Source of the DNA: a virus | Direction: 5' to 3' (one strand) | Length of the DNA stretch: 47,128 nucleotides | IMG/VR virus record: IMGVR_UViG_3300020430_000026 | Span: 1 to 47,128 of that record | Shown here: piece after piece, positions 8,601 through 17,623 of the stretch | Position numbering within the stretch: the first letter of the stretch is position 1 | Layout of the letters: every line of letters starts with the position of its first letter | Program-made: the position numbers and the translations under genes | The notes under the pieces: model-generated | What the model was told of the DNA's origin: nothing | The model's input: only the letters and a program-made list of their open reading frames with translations | Databases searched by the model: none

Positions 8601-9957
8601 CCAAACAAATGAAATTGTAAAACAAAATGACGCAAGTATATTCTTTACGTCTGTTGACCACAAAGGTGATTTTAGAGTTGGTGATCAATTTTATGTTAAC
8701 CAGGAAACAGGACAAGTTGACTTTACTACATCAACATTAAACATAGACATTGATCAAGGTGTTACTTTTACAACTGGTGCTGACATCACAGTAATTAATG
8801 GTTCAAGTGTTGAAACAGGAAATATTAAAATAAGTGGTAATACTATTGAAAGTTTAACAGGTGATGTAAATTTCGATTCTAACACTGATTTAATGAACTT
8901 GCAAAATAATGTTGCAATTACAGGAAATTTAGATGTAACAGGTGACATAACAATTGGCGGTAATGTCACTATTGGTGATGAAACAACAGACTCAATTAAT
9001 ATTACAGCAGGTATAGGTTCGGATCTTAGACCAGCAGTTGATAATTTATATGATTTAGGAACTGCAACAAAAAGATGGAACACTGTATTCACTAGAGAAT
9101 TACAGACAGATAGTATTAAAATTGACAACAACGTTATCCAAACTATTGATTCTAATGCAGATTTAGAACTTAGAACTAATGGTACAGGAAATGTAAATGT
9201 TGAAAACTTTAGTATAAATGGTGATACTATTTCAAACACAAATGATATTACTATCAATCCATCAACAGGTGTATTTAGAGTTGATGGTACTGGAGCAGTA
9301 AAAGTTCCAGCAGGAACAACAGCAGAAAGACCTGGATCTCCGGCTCTTGGTATGTTGCGTTATAATACAGATACAGGATTCTTTGAAGGATATGATGGAA
9401 ATTGGATTCCGTTAGCAGGTGTATCGGATATTGACCAAGACACTTATATTACTGCGGAACTGAACCCAGGTGATGACGATGACACTTTAAGATTTTATGC
9501 GGCAGGTCAGTTAGTTGCAGATGTCAACTCAACTAGATTTGACGTGCAAAAATTGGTAGTAGATAATCTATTATTACAAGGAAATTCAATATCAACTACT
9601 GGAACTGACCAAGATTTAGTCTTAAATGCTAATGGTTTAGGTACAATCAAAGTAGAAGACTTTGTTTTTGAAGGAAATACGATAACTAATAGTGTACCCG
9701 ACAGTCCGACGGTTTTTAGGACCACAGGAGACGGTTATATCGACGTTTCACAGGCTGGTGGATTCGTTTTACCCACTGGAACAAGCGTAGATAGACCAAG
9801 TGTTGGTGTTACTGGTATGATCAGGTACAACACAAATGACCAAAGGGTTGAGTTGTATGATGGTACTAGTTGGGGATCAATTGCTGGAAGTTCTGGAGCA
9901 GTTAGTATTCTTGACGCAACAGAAATTGCAATTAAAATTGCATTAACATATGGATAA
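5611..9957 (+). CDS. Tail fibre with beta-helix and nested LamG domains (1448 aa)
   Basis: Paralogue of the fibre at 2272: AVGRISGPLLKANLVR and FETDLLYI at the N-terminus, beta-helix from KTYYVATNGDD (228) with FTYFANRS at 430-437, resumption at RAIASASIYGNYG (951), then GDFRVGD and two RP...RYNTD...W tip elements near the end. At the loop where the sister carries a 100-residue module, this protein carries about 500 residues that include LamG/concanavalin-type lectin domains: a first half (518-640, FTIETWVRS ... FIDGVNSG), a complete domain (655-838, FTAEAWIQT ... LFLDGVLG ... GYMDAIRVSS) and a second half (about 851-915, GYLDDFRVIKG). LamG folds usually bind glycans or proteins, so receptor recognition is likely. 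AAAGGAGAG precedes the ATG. Confidence 0.75.
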   Translation: MAVGRISGPLLKANLVRSTLPVERRNLAFETDLLYIDVNNDRIGVKTSSPQYPLDVSGTIRTTDLQVSNSTQINNVTISANSITTTGNQLNLATPDSAVYNNRLLVDDLIIDGNTITATDTNQNFEIIPSGTGTVEVRGDTRVEGNIHATGNIRADGNIQIGDQDTDTITINADVASNLVPDASNTYTLGLANKRWDEVFANNLTVDNLTLTGNITVNGLDLTARPGKTYYVATNGDDLQTGTHQNDPYASLTKALSVAVSGDHIHIYPGTYTETFPMVVPVGVSVRGDGLRAVTIQPTTPTKTNDGFILNGEVTIEDLTITGFNFDSVNNTGHAFRFNSNGDSSGYAVTSRSPYIRNVTVLTQGTTTSANDPRGFASGDAGKGAFLDGSMATAWSREAGALFQNVTMITPGVDALTLTNGVRVEWLNSFTYFANRSIYAYDGVSGLAGQGQTNLRVDGISGSITAGETIFYYNDSGQVISSATIDSVDGNRITINGKVTGFELPPESGGKTMVANGNAQLNTSIKKFGQSSLQLGGTADGTNTANSVDFGFGTDDFTIETWVRSNQAQTTVLFDTRANQSNDNGIQVSVSNSTPRILLNGSYVLTGTNGFNDNIWTHFAVSRRNSYTKIFIDGVNSGQTRNPKTLTSNDGVTTNSSIKKYGDKSVQFDGADDCIDVANTADFGFGTGDFTAEAWIQTNSTAQQTVYDFRTTATENKVWMYITPTNNKLLLYVNGSVIAELTGITLSNWHHVALTRQAGVGRLFLDGVLGATFTFANNLGATTPCRIGARYDAIGTNEFSGYMDAIRVSSSAKYTSAFTPDNLVNTTDTLLLIDAEDGIVDNTNLYMNTNLASAKPLTIGNNYSNNNGFNGYLDDFRVIKGFSLYSTNFTPPTAELTRTTQTSLLLRFNGDNGSTSFTETLTLPQDIRFSGGATAERFTLVDYADFGAEVRAIASASIYGNYGVWGDGIGVRMYLISHNLAYIGNGKEVSNDANTVIQTNEIVKQNDASIFFTSVDHKGDFRVGDQFYVNQETGQVDFTTSTLNIDIDQGVTFTTGADITVINGSSVETGNIKISGNTIESLTGDVNFDSNTDLMNLQNNVAITGNLDVTGDITIGGNVTIGDETTDSINITAGIGSDLRPAVDNLYDLGTATKRWNTVFTRELQTDSIKIDNNVIQTIDSNADLELRTNGTGNVNVENFSINGDTISNTNDITINPSTGVFRVDGTGAVKVPAGTTAERPGSPALGMLRYNTDTGFFEGYDGNWIPLAGVSDIDQDTYITAELNPGDDDDTLRFYAAGQLVADVNSTRFDVQKLVVDNLLLQGNSISTTGTDQDLVLNANGLGTIKVEDFVFEGNTITNSVPDSPTVFRTTGDGYIDVSQAGGFVLPTGTSVDRPSVGVTGMIRYNTNDQRVELYDGTSWGSIAGSSGAVSILDATEIAIKIALTYG

Positions 9958-9965
9958 GATTTGAG

Positions 9966-10295
9966 ATGGCAACGGCATTTAAAAACACAATAATCAAAAA
10001 CATAGGAACTGTTCCTGTTGAATTATACACAGCAGATCCTGGAACTAATACAACTTTTGTTGGATTAAGTCTTGCAAACTTAACTGATTCAGTAGTAAGA
10101 GCAAGTGTAACTTTAAAAGATACAACATCAGTTGAAGGTTTTATTATTAAAGATTGTTTTATAGCACCTAATTCAAGTTTAAGAGTTTTGAATGCAGGTG
10201 AAAAACTTATTGTTGCAGAAAACAATCAATTATTTTGCACAGCAAACATTAATGATTCTTTGGATGTTGTTGCAAGTTTTGTGGAGATAACATAA
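9966..10295 (+). CDS. Small beta-rich virion protein (109 aa)
   Basis: Starts eight bases after the 1448-aa fibre. It is short, beta-rich and lacks signal peptide or membrane segment. Strands TVPVELYTA, FIIKDCFIAPNSSLRVL and AGEKLIVAENNQLFCTA match in order the small proteins at 1009 and 23393, so I treat it as the same family. Two of the three members directly follow a long fibre, and all are in tight late operons, suggesting a fibre-linked adaptor, cap or assembly partner. The ribosome site is weak (GATTTGAG). Function unknown. Confidence 0.6.
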   Translation: MATAFKNTIIKNIGTVPVELYTADPGTNTTFVGLSLANLTDSVVRASVTLKDTTSVEGFIIKDCFIAPNSSLRVLNAGEKLIVAENNQLFCTANINDSLDVVASFVEIT

Positions 10296-10296
10296 G

Positions 10297-10758
10297 ATGA
10301 CACAGAGTGTTGGTCAAAGTGTAAACGTATATTTGAAAGAAGGAATCAAAGACAGATACTTCTATGGATTATATCGTACAGACGAAGGTATGTTGTACCT
10401 TGGTAGAGTTGACCAATTGGCTCGTAATGACAGTATTCAAGTGAACAATCCTGGAGCGGCGGCAAATGATTTTACCGAGTTTGATCAAGGATATGATTTC
10501 TTTGAAGGGCGTGATCTTAATCATGAAAAAGTTTTCTTGAATTTAAGATACGAACAATTCAGATGGGACGATGTCAATCTGGATTATTTTATAAACGATG
10601 ACGGCGAACTGTGCGTGAGAGTTAACAGTAAAAAAGGTGAAGGTGTGGTAACATACCCTGACGTTTCTGAAAGTGTAGATTCAGTCATATCACCATTTAC
10701 TTTTGACAAAGAAGCATACACATTTGACGACAGTGACATAACATTTGATAGAGGATAG
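10297..10758 (+). CDS. Fibre-associated RTDxG protein (153 aa)
   Basis: Paralogue of the 117-aa protein at 12085. Shared blocks in order are RYFYGLYRTDEGMLYLGRVD, a PGA turn, a DF...GxDFFEGRD segment, KVFLNLRYEQFRWDD and FINDDGELCVRVN. The Asp/Asn/Tyr-rich character resembles small structural proteins of marine T4-like phages, with no enzyme motif. It has a C-terminal extension (about residues 118-153, FDKEAYTFDDSDITFD) absent from its paralogue. The gene lies one base after its upstream neighbour and 14 bases before the 431-aa fibre, while the paralogue precedes the 1718-aa fibre, suggesting each is the partner of the fibre after it. Confidence 0.6.
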   Translation: MTQSVGQSVNVYLKEGIKDRYFYGLYRTDEGMLYLGRVDQLARNDSIQVNNPGAAANDFTEFDQGYDFFEGRDLNHEKVFLNLRYEQFRWDDVNLDYFINDDGELCVRVNSKKGEGVVTYPDVSESVDSVISPFTFDKEAYTFDDSDITFDRG

Positions 10759-10772
10759 GAGTAGTAGGAAAA

Positions 10773-12068
10773 ATGGCACGACAACTTATAAATGACGGTA
10801 TCCTACCTAATGATGGTCAAGGTGACACATTAAGGCAAGGTGCGTCGAAAATTAATAATAACTTCCAAGAGTTATATACAACTTTAGGAAATGGTACACA
10901 AATTACCTTAATAGAAAATGGCTTGTTAAATGTAACAGGTTCAAACAAAGTAACTTTTTTATACAATGCATTGGCTGATTTGCCAAGTCCGTCAACATAC
11001 CATGGTATGTTTGCTCATGTACACGGTGAGAACGCTTCCTACTACGCTCACGCAGGTGCTTGGGTAAAACTACTTGACACAAATAAGTCAATTGGTTTAC
11101 TTGCAGATGTTGATGTTACTACTGCGGCTCCACAAGATGGACAAGCATTAGTTTGGGACAATGGTAATGCTACTTGGAAACCTGGAACTGTACAAGCAGG
11201 TGGCGGTGGCGGTGGAAACCAAGGTGCAACAGACTTCTTAGGTTTAACTGATACACCATCAAGTTTTACAGGTAATTCAAATTATTTTGTAAAAGTAAAT
11301 GCACAAAGTAATGGACTTACTTTTACTGCATCACCAGGTAGTGTAAATGATTTATCAGATGTAGATACAGTCACAGTGGCTCCTACAGCAGGACAAGTAT
11401 TAAAATGGAACGGAAATAATTGGGTTCCTGCCAATGACGCAACAGCGGGTGGTGGATCAACAGATGCAGATACTTTAGATGGATTAGACAGCACATATTT
11501 CTTAAATTACAATAATTTGTCTAACAAACCATCTATTCCTTCAGAACTACAAGACTTAGGAATTGCTGATGGTAATGCAGATCAGGTACTAACCACTGAT
11601 GGTGCTGGTAACTTTACTTTCCAAGATGCCGCAAGTGGTGGCGGTGGTGCAACAACACTTGGTGCATTAACTGACGTAACAGTTTCAAGTCCAACAGTTG
11701 GTGACGTACTTTACTACAATGGCACAGGTTGGGTAGCACAAAACGGTCCAGTTATAAGATGGGAAGTAACGGCAAATGGTGCTTCTGACTATGTGTTTGA
11801 AGGTCCAGGTTTTGTATCAGGAACAAATGATCCAACATTATATTTGTCAAGAGGACACACATATATTTTTATTAACAACTCAGGCGGAAATCATCCATTT
11901 GAAATTAGAACAGGTTTCAACGGCTCTGCATATTCGTCTGGTGTAACAAACAATGGTGCAAACAGTGGTGCAATTACATTTACTGTGCCGATGAATGCTC
12001 CATCAACGTTGTATTACCAATGTACAAATCACCAAAACATGGGTAACACAATTAATATTGTAGCATAA
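10773..12068 (+). CDS. Tail fibre with C-terminal cupredoxin-like domain (431 aa)
   Basis: N-terminus (RQLINDGILPNDGQGDTLRQ, ASKINNNFQELY) is a fibre start I associate with marine T4-like phages. The middle has repeats of LxDVxVxxPxxGxVLxWN type with Trp (ALVWDNGNATW, VLKWNGNNW, VLYYNGTGW) alternating with Gly-rich linkers. Residues about 355-431 read as a cupredoxin: strand DPTLYLSRGHTYIF, then GNHPFEI (H374), GAITFTVP, and YYQCTNHQNMG with C417, H420 and M423. The C-x2-H-x2-M spacing with an upstream His is the amicyanin-type set of type-1 copper ligands, so metal binding is possible. A copper-stabilised receptor-binding tip is inferred; redox function is not shown. Confidence 0.7.
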   Translation: MARQLINDGILPNDGQGDTLRQGASKINNNFQELYTTLGNGTQITLIENGLLNVTGSNKVTFLYNALADLPSPSTYHGMFAHVHGENASYYAHAGAWVKLLDTNKSIGLLADVDVTTAAPQDGQALVWDNGNATWKPGTVQAGGGGGGNQGATDFLGLTDTPSSFTGNSNYFVKVNAQSNGLTFTASPGSVNDLSDVDTVTVAPTAGQVLKWNGNNWVPANDATAGGGSTDADTLDGLDSTYFLNYNNLSNKPSIPSELQDLGIADGNADQVLTTDGAGNFTFQDAASGGGGATTLGALTDVTVSSPTVGDVLYYNGTGWVAQNGPVIRWEVTANGASDYVFEGPGFVSGTNDPTLYLSRGHTYIFINNSGGNHPFEIRTGFNGSAYSSGVTNNGANSGAITFTVPMNAPSTLYYQCTNHQNMGNTINIVA

Positions 12069-12084
12069 GGAGTAAAAGGTTTAG

Positions 12085-12438
12085 ATGTCTGAAACTTTTG
12101 GAATTGGAATAGAAGATTTACAACAGTCACTTGGTAATGCTCGTTATTTTTACGGCTTAAGAAGAACTGATCAAGGCACTTTGTATCTTGTTAAAGCCGA
12201 TTTATTAGAGTTAGAAGACGGTGTAATTGTTAATAAACCAGGTGCTCCAAGTCAAAATTACAATGATTTTAGTAGAGGACAGGACTTTTTTGATGGAAAA
12301 GATACAGAACACAAGAAAGTTTTTGAAAATCTAGTGTATGAACAATTTAGATGGGATGGTAGAAATGTATTCTACTATATTAACGAACAGGGCGAATTAG
12401 TTCTAAAAGTGAATGAATCGCACACATACGAGGAATAA
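12085..12438 (+). CDS. Fibre-associated RTDxG protein (117 aa)
   Basis: Paralogue of the protein at 10297, sharing RYFYGLRRTDQGTLYLVKAD, NKPGAP, the GQDFFDGKD block, KVFENLVYEQFRWDG and YINEQGELVLKVN. It lacks the acidic C-terminal tail of its paralogue. An AGGAG lies in the short gap after the 431-aa fibre. Its stop overlaps the late box that drives the 1718-aa fibre. The repeated order (RTDxG protein then fibre) at two places suggests a partner, adaptor or chaperone function, though nothing in the sequence proves it. Confidence 0.6.
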   Translation: MSETFGIGIEDLQQSLGNARYFYGLRRTDQGTLYLVKADLLELEDGVIVNKPGAPSQNYNDFSRGQDFFDGKDTEHKKVFENLVYEQFRWDGRNVFYYINEQGELVLKVNESHTYEE

Positions 12439-12444
12439 TAAATA
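12437..12444 (+). promoter_or_regulatory. Late promoter box AATAAATA
   Basis: AATAAATA overlaps the end of the 117-aa gene and ends 16 bases before the ATG at 12461. Same octamer as at 2246, 5476, 23730 and 32162. Confidence 0.6.
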
Positions 12445-12460
12445 CAGGTAATAGAAGTCT

Positions 12461-15400
12461 ATGGCAGAATTTAAACTAGATAGGATACGTTTTAGATACA
12501 GAGGTGATTGGAATTCAGCAACCAATTACGTAAAAGATGATGTGATTCGTTACGGTGCAAAAGTATATGTTTGTATCGAAGTACACCAAGCAGATGCTAA
12601 TTTCTACAATGATTTGAATAATTCTACACCAAGATGGGTGCAGATGATGGATGGTCAGTCTTGGACTGGCGAATGGAAAGCGGCAACATTCTATAGAATA
12701 GGTGACCTTGTAAAATTAGGTGGAGTAATTTATAAATGTATTGAAGGACACACTTCTAATACAAGTGCTAATGATGGAATTTTAGGTGATGAACTTAAAT
12801 GGGTATACTTTGCAAGAGGTGAAAACTGGACAAGTGTTTGGCTTCCTAACACACTTTACAATGTAGATGACACAGTAATCTATGGTGGTACAGTTTACAA
12901 ATGTTTAACATCACACCAATCACAAAATGCTGATGCTGGTTTAGAATTTGATGCAGAAAAATGGGAATTCTATTCGCAGTCAGATAATTACAGAGGTGAG
13001 TGGGCACCAAACACACACTACTACATTGATGATATAGCAAGATACGGTGGTATCTTATACAGAGCAATTGGATCACACATCAGTACACCTAACATTGTGT
13101 ACACAAATCCAACAAACACTTATAACCAAGACAATGTAAACAATCCAACAGGCGGAACAAACGCAACATTCGAACTTTACAGAGATGGTGGAAACTATTA
13201 TGGTAAAATTTTAACTGCTGGTTCAGGATATGTCCAAGCAGAAACATTTACAGTATTAGGATCTAACTTAAATGGTGCAGACTCAACTAATGATTGTACA
13301 ATTACAATTACGACAGTTGATGGAACAGGAGCAATTACAGCCATAAGTGTGGCAGGAACGGCAGAAGCAACAGTAACATTTGGTTTAGAAACTGACGCGG
13401 CAAGATGGGAAACTGCTTTAGAAGGTATTGAATATAAAACTGCTTTTGCTCAATATACACACTACAAGAAAAATGAAATTGTAAAATGGTCTCCAGGTTT
13501 GTGGAAAGTAACAACTTCACACTTTGCATTTGGACCAAATTTAGATGAAACAAAATTTTCACTGTACGTTCCAGGATTAGAATATGAAACACAATGGTTA
13601 GACACACAATACTATCAAAAAGGTGACATTGTACTTTACGGTGGTTACTCTTACGTTGCATTACAATCAAACGTTGCTAGTAAACCAGCAGTAACAGATA
13701 GCACAGGAAATTGGGAACTTGTATTTCCAGGTTACAATTACAGAGGTGAATGGATTGGCACAGTTGAAAACAATGGAGTAGACGAGCCAGTTCCATATAA
13801 AACTGGAGATGTTGTACTTGCAGGTGGTAACTTATACATTGCTGTAAGAGATAATGAAAACTTAGGACCAGATACAGAATCAGTTTATGATCCAGGTTCT
13901 GATGATCCTTTCCCGTGGCAATTATTAGTAACTGGAAAACGTTGGAAAGGTCCTTGGACTGAAGCCACGTCGGCAGGAGCAGTTGAATATTATCCAGGTG
14001 ATGTTGTAACAGTTGCAGGAACACTTTGGGCTTGTATTGACAAGCACATGGCTAATTCATCAGATGCTAAACCACCACTAGACTTAGAATCAGAAAACGT
14101 TGGTCCTTATTGGGTACTATTGGCACAAGGTGCACCAGGTAACGTCTTAGAATATCCAGGTGACTTAAAAACACAAAATGATGATTCTACAAGATTAAGA
14201 ATTGGTATTGGAACGCCAGGACAAATTTCAAAAGTTTCAGCAACAGGTTTTCCAGGTTGGGGAGATTTTGAAAGAACAGCAAATGTATATTATGTGTCTC
14301 CTAAAGGTGCAGACACTCCAGATAATGGGCTACTTCCTAGTGCTCCATTTGCCTCAATAAAATATGCTTGTGAATATATTCAAGAATCACCAAGTACAAG
14401 AACACCAGCAACTGTGTTTATTAAAACAGGATTTTATGAAGAACAACTTCCAATTAAAGTGCCAAGAGATACTGCACTTGTTGGAGATGAATTAAGAAGT
14501 ACAAATGTAAGACCAGCAACAGGTTTTGAAACGCAAAATATGTTTTTGGTTAACAATGGTTCTGGAATAAGAAACATGACATTGCAAGGTTTATCAGGAA
14601 CTTTAGGTGATGTTAATGAATACGGAACAAGAAGACCAACTGGCGGTGCGTTTGTTTCCCTTGATCCAGGTACAGGTCCAACAGATGCAACTACATGGAT
14701 CACAAATAAATCTTGTTATGTACAAAATGTATCTACATTTGGTTCAGGTGCAATTGGTTTAAAAGTAGACGGAGATTTACACAACGGTGGAAACAAATCT
14801 GTTGTTGCAAATGACTTTACGCAAATTATTGACAACGGTATTGGATTCTGGGTAAACGGTGACGGTAAATCAGAACTTGTATCTGTGTTTACATACTACA
14901 ATCACATTGGTTATCTAGCAACAAACGGTGGTAAAGTTAGAGCAACTAACGGAAACAATTCATATGGAGACTTTGGTTCCGTTGCAGAAGGTGTTGCCGC
15001 AACAGAAACTCCAATTACTTGTAAAATAGATAACAGAACAGGTGAAGCAATAGTAAACAGTGTTTACAATGATGAAAACGAAATTTATGCTTTTGCATAC
15101 ACACATGGTGGAGAGAATTATACAACAGCAAACATAACAATTGAAGGTTCAGGTGAAGGTGCCGCGGCAAGTATCAAATACGAAAATACAAGAGACGGCG
15201 CAATAAAAGAAATAAGAATTAAAGGACCTGATGATTCATCACCGGCTGGTGGTGCTGGATACACACAAATTGATGGTACAGCAAGAAGTGGTACTTCAAC
15301 ACAAATTGAACTTGCGGCACAATTAGGAAGACCAGCATCTGAATTAGTTGGACAAAGAATTTATTTAAGAGAAGGTCGTGGTAGAGGACAGTATGCATAC

Positions 15401-17617
15401 ATTGATACTTTCAATGAAGTAACAAAAGTTGCAACAGTAAAAAGAGAATGGGATAATTTACCTGGATGGCAACATTTACTAGGTGGTTTCCCAATTGAAG
15501 AATTATTAGATGCATCTACAAAATATGTAATAGAACCAAGAATTACATTTAGTAATCCACCATACACTGCTAATTTAAGTAATGTAGGTAGTAGTGGTTC
15601 ATTCCTTGTAGGAGAATATGGCAGAGTTGGATCAACAAACGTTACAGTTGTTGTAGGAAATGGAACAGCAAGAAGAACATCTGATGGTACAAGTTGGACT
15701 ACTCATGGTGCACCTGCAGGAAATTATGTAGACACAGCGAGAAGTGATAACTGGTTCTTTGCAGTATCAAGTGATGGTAAAGTAATACGTTCACAAGATG
15801 GTGCAACATGGAATGATATATCAAACTCAGTTGGTACTGATGTATTCAGAGGTGTAGCGGCATATGGAACAAATGTTGTAATTGCTTCTGAAACAGGAGT
15901 AGTATATTACTCAACAGATGATGGTGCAAACTGGAGTAATTCACAAGTTGAACCATATGACGGATCAACTCCAGTGTTTACTCAAGCGGCAGGTGGAAAT
16001 GGAATGTTTTTATTAACTAACCAAGAAGGTGCAACTTGGGAAAGTTCAGATGACGGAGTGACTTGGAGACAAAGTACAAACATAGGTGGAAACAAATATA
16101 GAGTTACTGATTTAATTTATGGTGGCGGTAAATTTGTTGCGGCAGTACAAGATTCTCCATTAGATGATTCTACATCACCTAATAAATTTTATGTAACTAC
16201 GGCAACAAAAGCATCAATCCAAGATAGTGCATTAACAAGATGGCAAGAAAGTGCAACACCTCCTCACGCAGGACCATATTTTGTTGCATACAGTCAAGGT
16301 GTTTATGTTGCAATCACTTCATCAGGTGAATTAGCATACAGTCAAGATGCAATGGTTTGGTTAGAATTAGATAACCCATTAGGCGGAACGTTTAATGGAA
16401 TTTGTGCAGGTAGAGATAGCGGTGCTTTCTTTGTACCAATTGAATTTGGAAGTCAATCTAACTTGAATGTTATTAAGTATGGTGCAAGACCATTAGTAAG
16501 AGTTATAACAAACGCAGGTAGACTTTCTAGACTACAAATATTTGAACCAGGAAGTGGATACGCTACTGCTCCAACTGTTACTTTATTTGATAACAAAAAT
16601 ACTATCGACGCAGTAATAGAACCAAGAATGGCTTCGGGAGTATTAACACAACCTACATTTACAAATAGAGGTACAGGATTCTTAAACGTGTCTGCAACAA
16701 TAGACGGTGACGGTTTCAAAGATGAATATCAAACTGGAAAAGTAATTCAAGTTAAAGAACTATCAAGAGAACCTGGACCTGGTGATTTATTATTCATTAA
16801 TGGTATTGAAGATCAAGTTTATAGAGTAACACAAATTACAAACCTAACAGGAAGTGAACCAAACTTGACTGCAACATTTAGAATTTCGCCAAGTTTGAAA
16901 GCACAAGAAACACCTGACCATGAAACTGTGTTTACTATTAGACAACTTTACAGTCAGGTACGTTTAACAGGTCATGATTTCTTAGATATAGGTACAGGTG
17001 GATTTACAACAACTAACTATCCAGACCTTTACACTAATGAAGGATTTACAGAAGGATATGAAGCACAACCGAATAGAGAAGTTAAAGAAGGCGGTGGTGG
17101 TAGAGTATTCTACACTTCAACTGACCAAGATGGTAATTTCCGTGTTGGTGAATTGTTTGAAGTTGAGCAGGCAACTGGAATTGTTACACTAAACGCAGAT
17201 TTATTCAATCTTGCAGGATTATCAGAATTAAGTTTGGGTGGTGTAGTATTGGGTGGTACTGAAGTTGTAGTTAGAGAATTTAGTACAGATCCAACAATGG
17301 CGGCAAATTCAGACAATATTGTGCCAACACAAAAAGCAATAGTGTCTTTCATCAACTCTAGAGTATCTGGAGGTGGTTCAAATCTTAACGTTTCGCGTGT
17401 AAGAGCTGGTTCTATCAGAATTGAAACAAACCAAATCTTCAACGAAGCAGACCCAGTGAACGGAACAATAACTTTCCCTGTAACTGTGTTTATGAATAAA
17501 GGAATAAGTGGTAGTTTATTGGCACTTTCTTACTTCACAGGTGGTACAGCAAGTACTAATTTGGACGAAGGAGATGCGGTGTCCTCTATCGATAGTTCCA
17601 ATGGATATGGAAATTAA
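12461..17617 (+). CDS. Giant fibre: CBM5/12-like repeats, beta-helix, BNR-like insert (1718 aa)
   Basis: Begins AEFKLDRIRFRYRGDW, nearly the start of the 1907-aa paralogue at 17658. Residues about 12-560 hold eight units of the pattern W-x-Y-x-x-D-x-V-x-Y-G-G-x-x-Y-x-C-x-x-H-x(n)-W, resembling CBM5/12 (chitin-binding type 3) modules; unit 4 is split by a beta-repeat. A beta-helix starts at NVYYVSPKGAD (608) and includes GDELRSTNVRP, FVSLDPGTGP and ELVSVFTYYNHIGYLA. Residues about 1041-1345 are a set of short Trp-containing repeats (TSDGTSW, SQDGATW, STDDGANW, SSDDGVTW, SQDAMVW) resembling BNR/sialidase-type propeller blades, absent from the paralogue. Then come SQVRLTGHDFLDIGTG (1498) and TDQDGNFRVGELF (1554), where the paralogues align again. 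Likely a multivalent surface-glycan-binding fibre. Confidence 0.72.
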   Translation: MAEFKLDRIRFRYRGDWNSATNYVKDDVIRYGAKVYVCIEVHQADANFYNDLNNSTPRWVQMMDGQSWTGEWKAATFYRIGDLVKLGGVIYKCIEGHTSNTSANDGILGDELKWVYFARGENWTSVWLPNTLYNVDDTVIYGGTVYKCLTSHQSQNADAGLEFDAEKWEFYSQSDNYRGEWAPNTHYYIDDIARYGGILYRAIGSHISTPNIVYTNPTNTYNQDNVNNPTGGTNATFELYRDGGNYYGKILTAGSGYVQAETFTVLGSNLNGADSTNDCTITITTVDGTGAITAISVAGTAEATVTFGLETDAARWETALEGIEYKTAFAQYTHYKKNEIVKWSPGLWKVTTSHFAFGPNLDETKFSLYVPGLEYETQWLDTQYYQKGDIVLYGGYSYVALQSNVASKPAVTDSTGNWELVFPGYNYRGEWIGTVENNGVDEPVPYKTGDVVLAGGNLYIAVRDNENLGPDTESVYDPGSDDPFPWQLLVTGKRWKGPWTEATSAGAVEYYPGDVVTVAGTLWACIDKHMANSSDAKPPLDLESENVGPYWVLLAQGAPGNVLEYPGDLKTQNDDSTRLRIGIGTPGQISKVSATGFPGWGDFERTANVYYVSPKGADTPDNGLLPSAPFASIKYACEYIQESPSTRTPATVFIKTGFYEEQLPIKVPRDTALVGDELRSTNVRPATGFETQNMFLVNNGSGIRNMTLQGLSGTLGDVNEYGTRRPTGGAFVSLDPGTGPTDATTWITNKSCYVQNVSTFGSGAIGLKVDGDLHNGGNKSVVANDFTQIIDNGIGFWVNGDGKSELVSVFTYYNHIGYLATNGGKVRATNGNNSYGDFGSVAEGVAATETPITCKIDNRTGEAIVNSVYNDENEIYAFAYTHGGENYTTANITIEGSGEGAAASIKYENTRDGAIKEIRIKGPDDSSPAGGAGYTQIDGTARSGTSTQIELAAQLGRPASELVGQRIYLREGRGRGQYAYIDTFNEVTKVATVKREWDNLPGWQHLLGGFPIEELLDASTKYVIEPRITFSNPPYTANLSNVGSSGSFLVGEYGRVGSTNVTVVVGNGTARRTSDGTSWTTHGAPAGNYVDTARSDNWFFAVSSDGKVIRSQDGATWNDISNSVGTDVFRGVAAYGTNVVIASETGVVYYSTDDGANWSNSQVEPYDGSTPVFTQAAGGNGMFLLTNQEGATWESSDDGVTWRQSTNIGGNKYRVTDLIYGGGKFVAAVQDSPLDDSTSPNKFYVTTATKASIQDSALTRWQESATPPHAGPYFVAYSQGVYVAITSSGELAYSQDAMVWLELDNPLGGTFNGICAGRDSGAFFVPIEFGSQSNLNVIKYGARPLVRVITNAGRLSRLQIFEPGSGYATAPTVTLFDNKNTIDAVIEPRMASGVLTQPTFTNRGTGFLNVSATIDGDGFKDEYQTGKVIQVKELSREPGPGDLLFINGIEDQVYRVTQITNLTGSEPNLTATFRISPSLKAQETPDHETVFTIRQLYSQVRLTGHDFLDIGTGGFTTTNYPDLYTNEGFTEGYEAQPNREVKEGGGGRVFYTSTDQDGNFRVGELFEVEQATGIVTLNADLFNLAGLSELSLGGVVLGGTEVVVREFSTDPTMAANSDNIVPTQKAIVSFINSRVSGGGSNLNVSRVRAGSIRIETNQIFNEADPVNGTITFPVTVFMNKGISGSLLALSYFTGGTASTNLDEGDAVSSIDSSNGYGN
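12494..14140 (+). repeat. Eight CBM5/12-like coding repeats
   Basis: Eight units, mostly 48-55 residues, each with an opening Trp, D-x-V-x-Y-G-G, a Tyr-x-Cys/Ala strand and a closing Trp before a Gly/Tyr-Trp link. Units 2 and 3 are the clearest (GDLVKLGGVIYKCIEGH; DDTVIYGGTVYKCLTSH). Unit 4 is interrupted at about 13135-13385. Confidence 0.65.
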
Positions 17618-17623
17618 TAAAAT

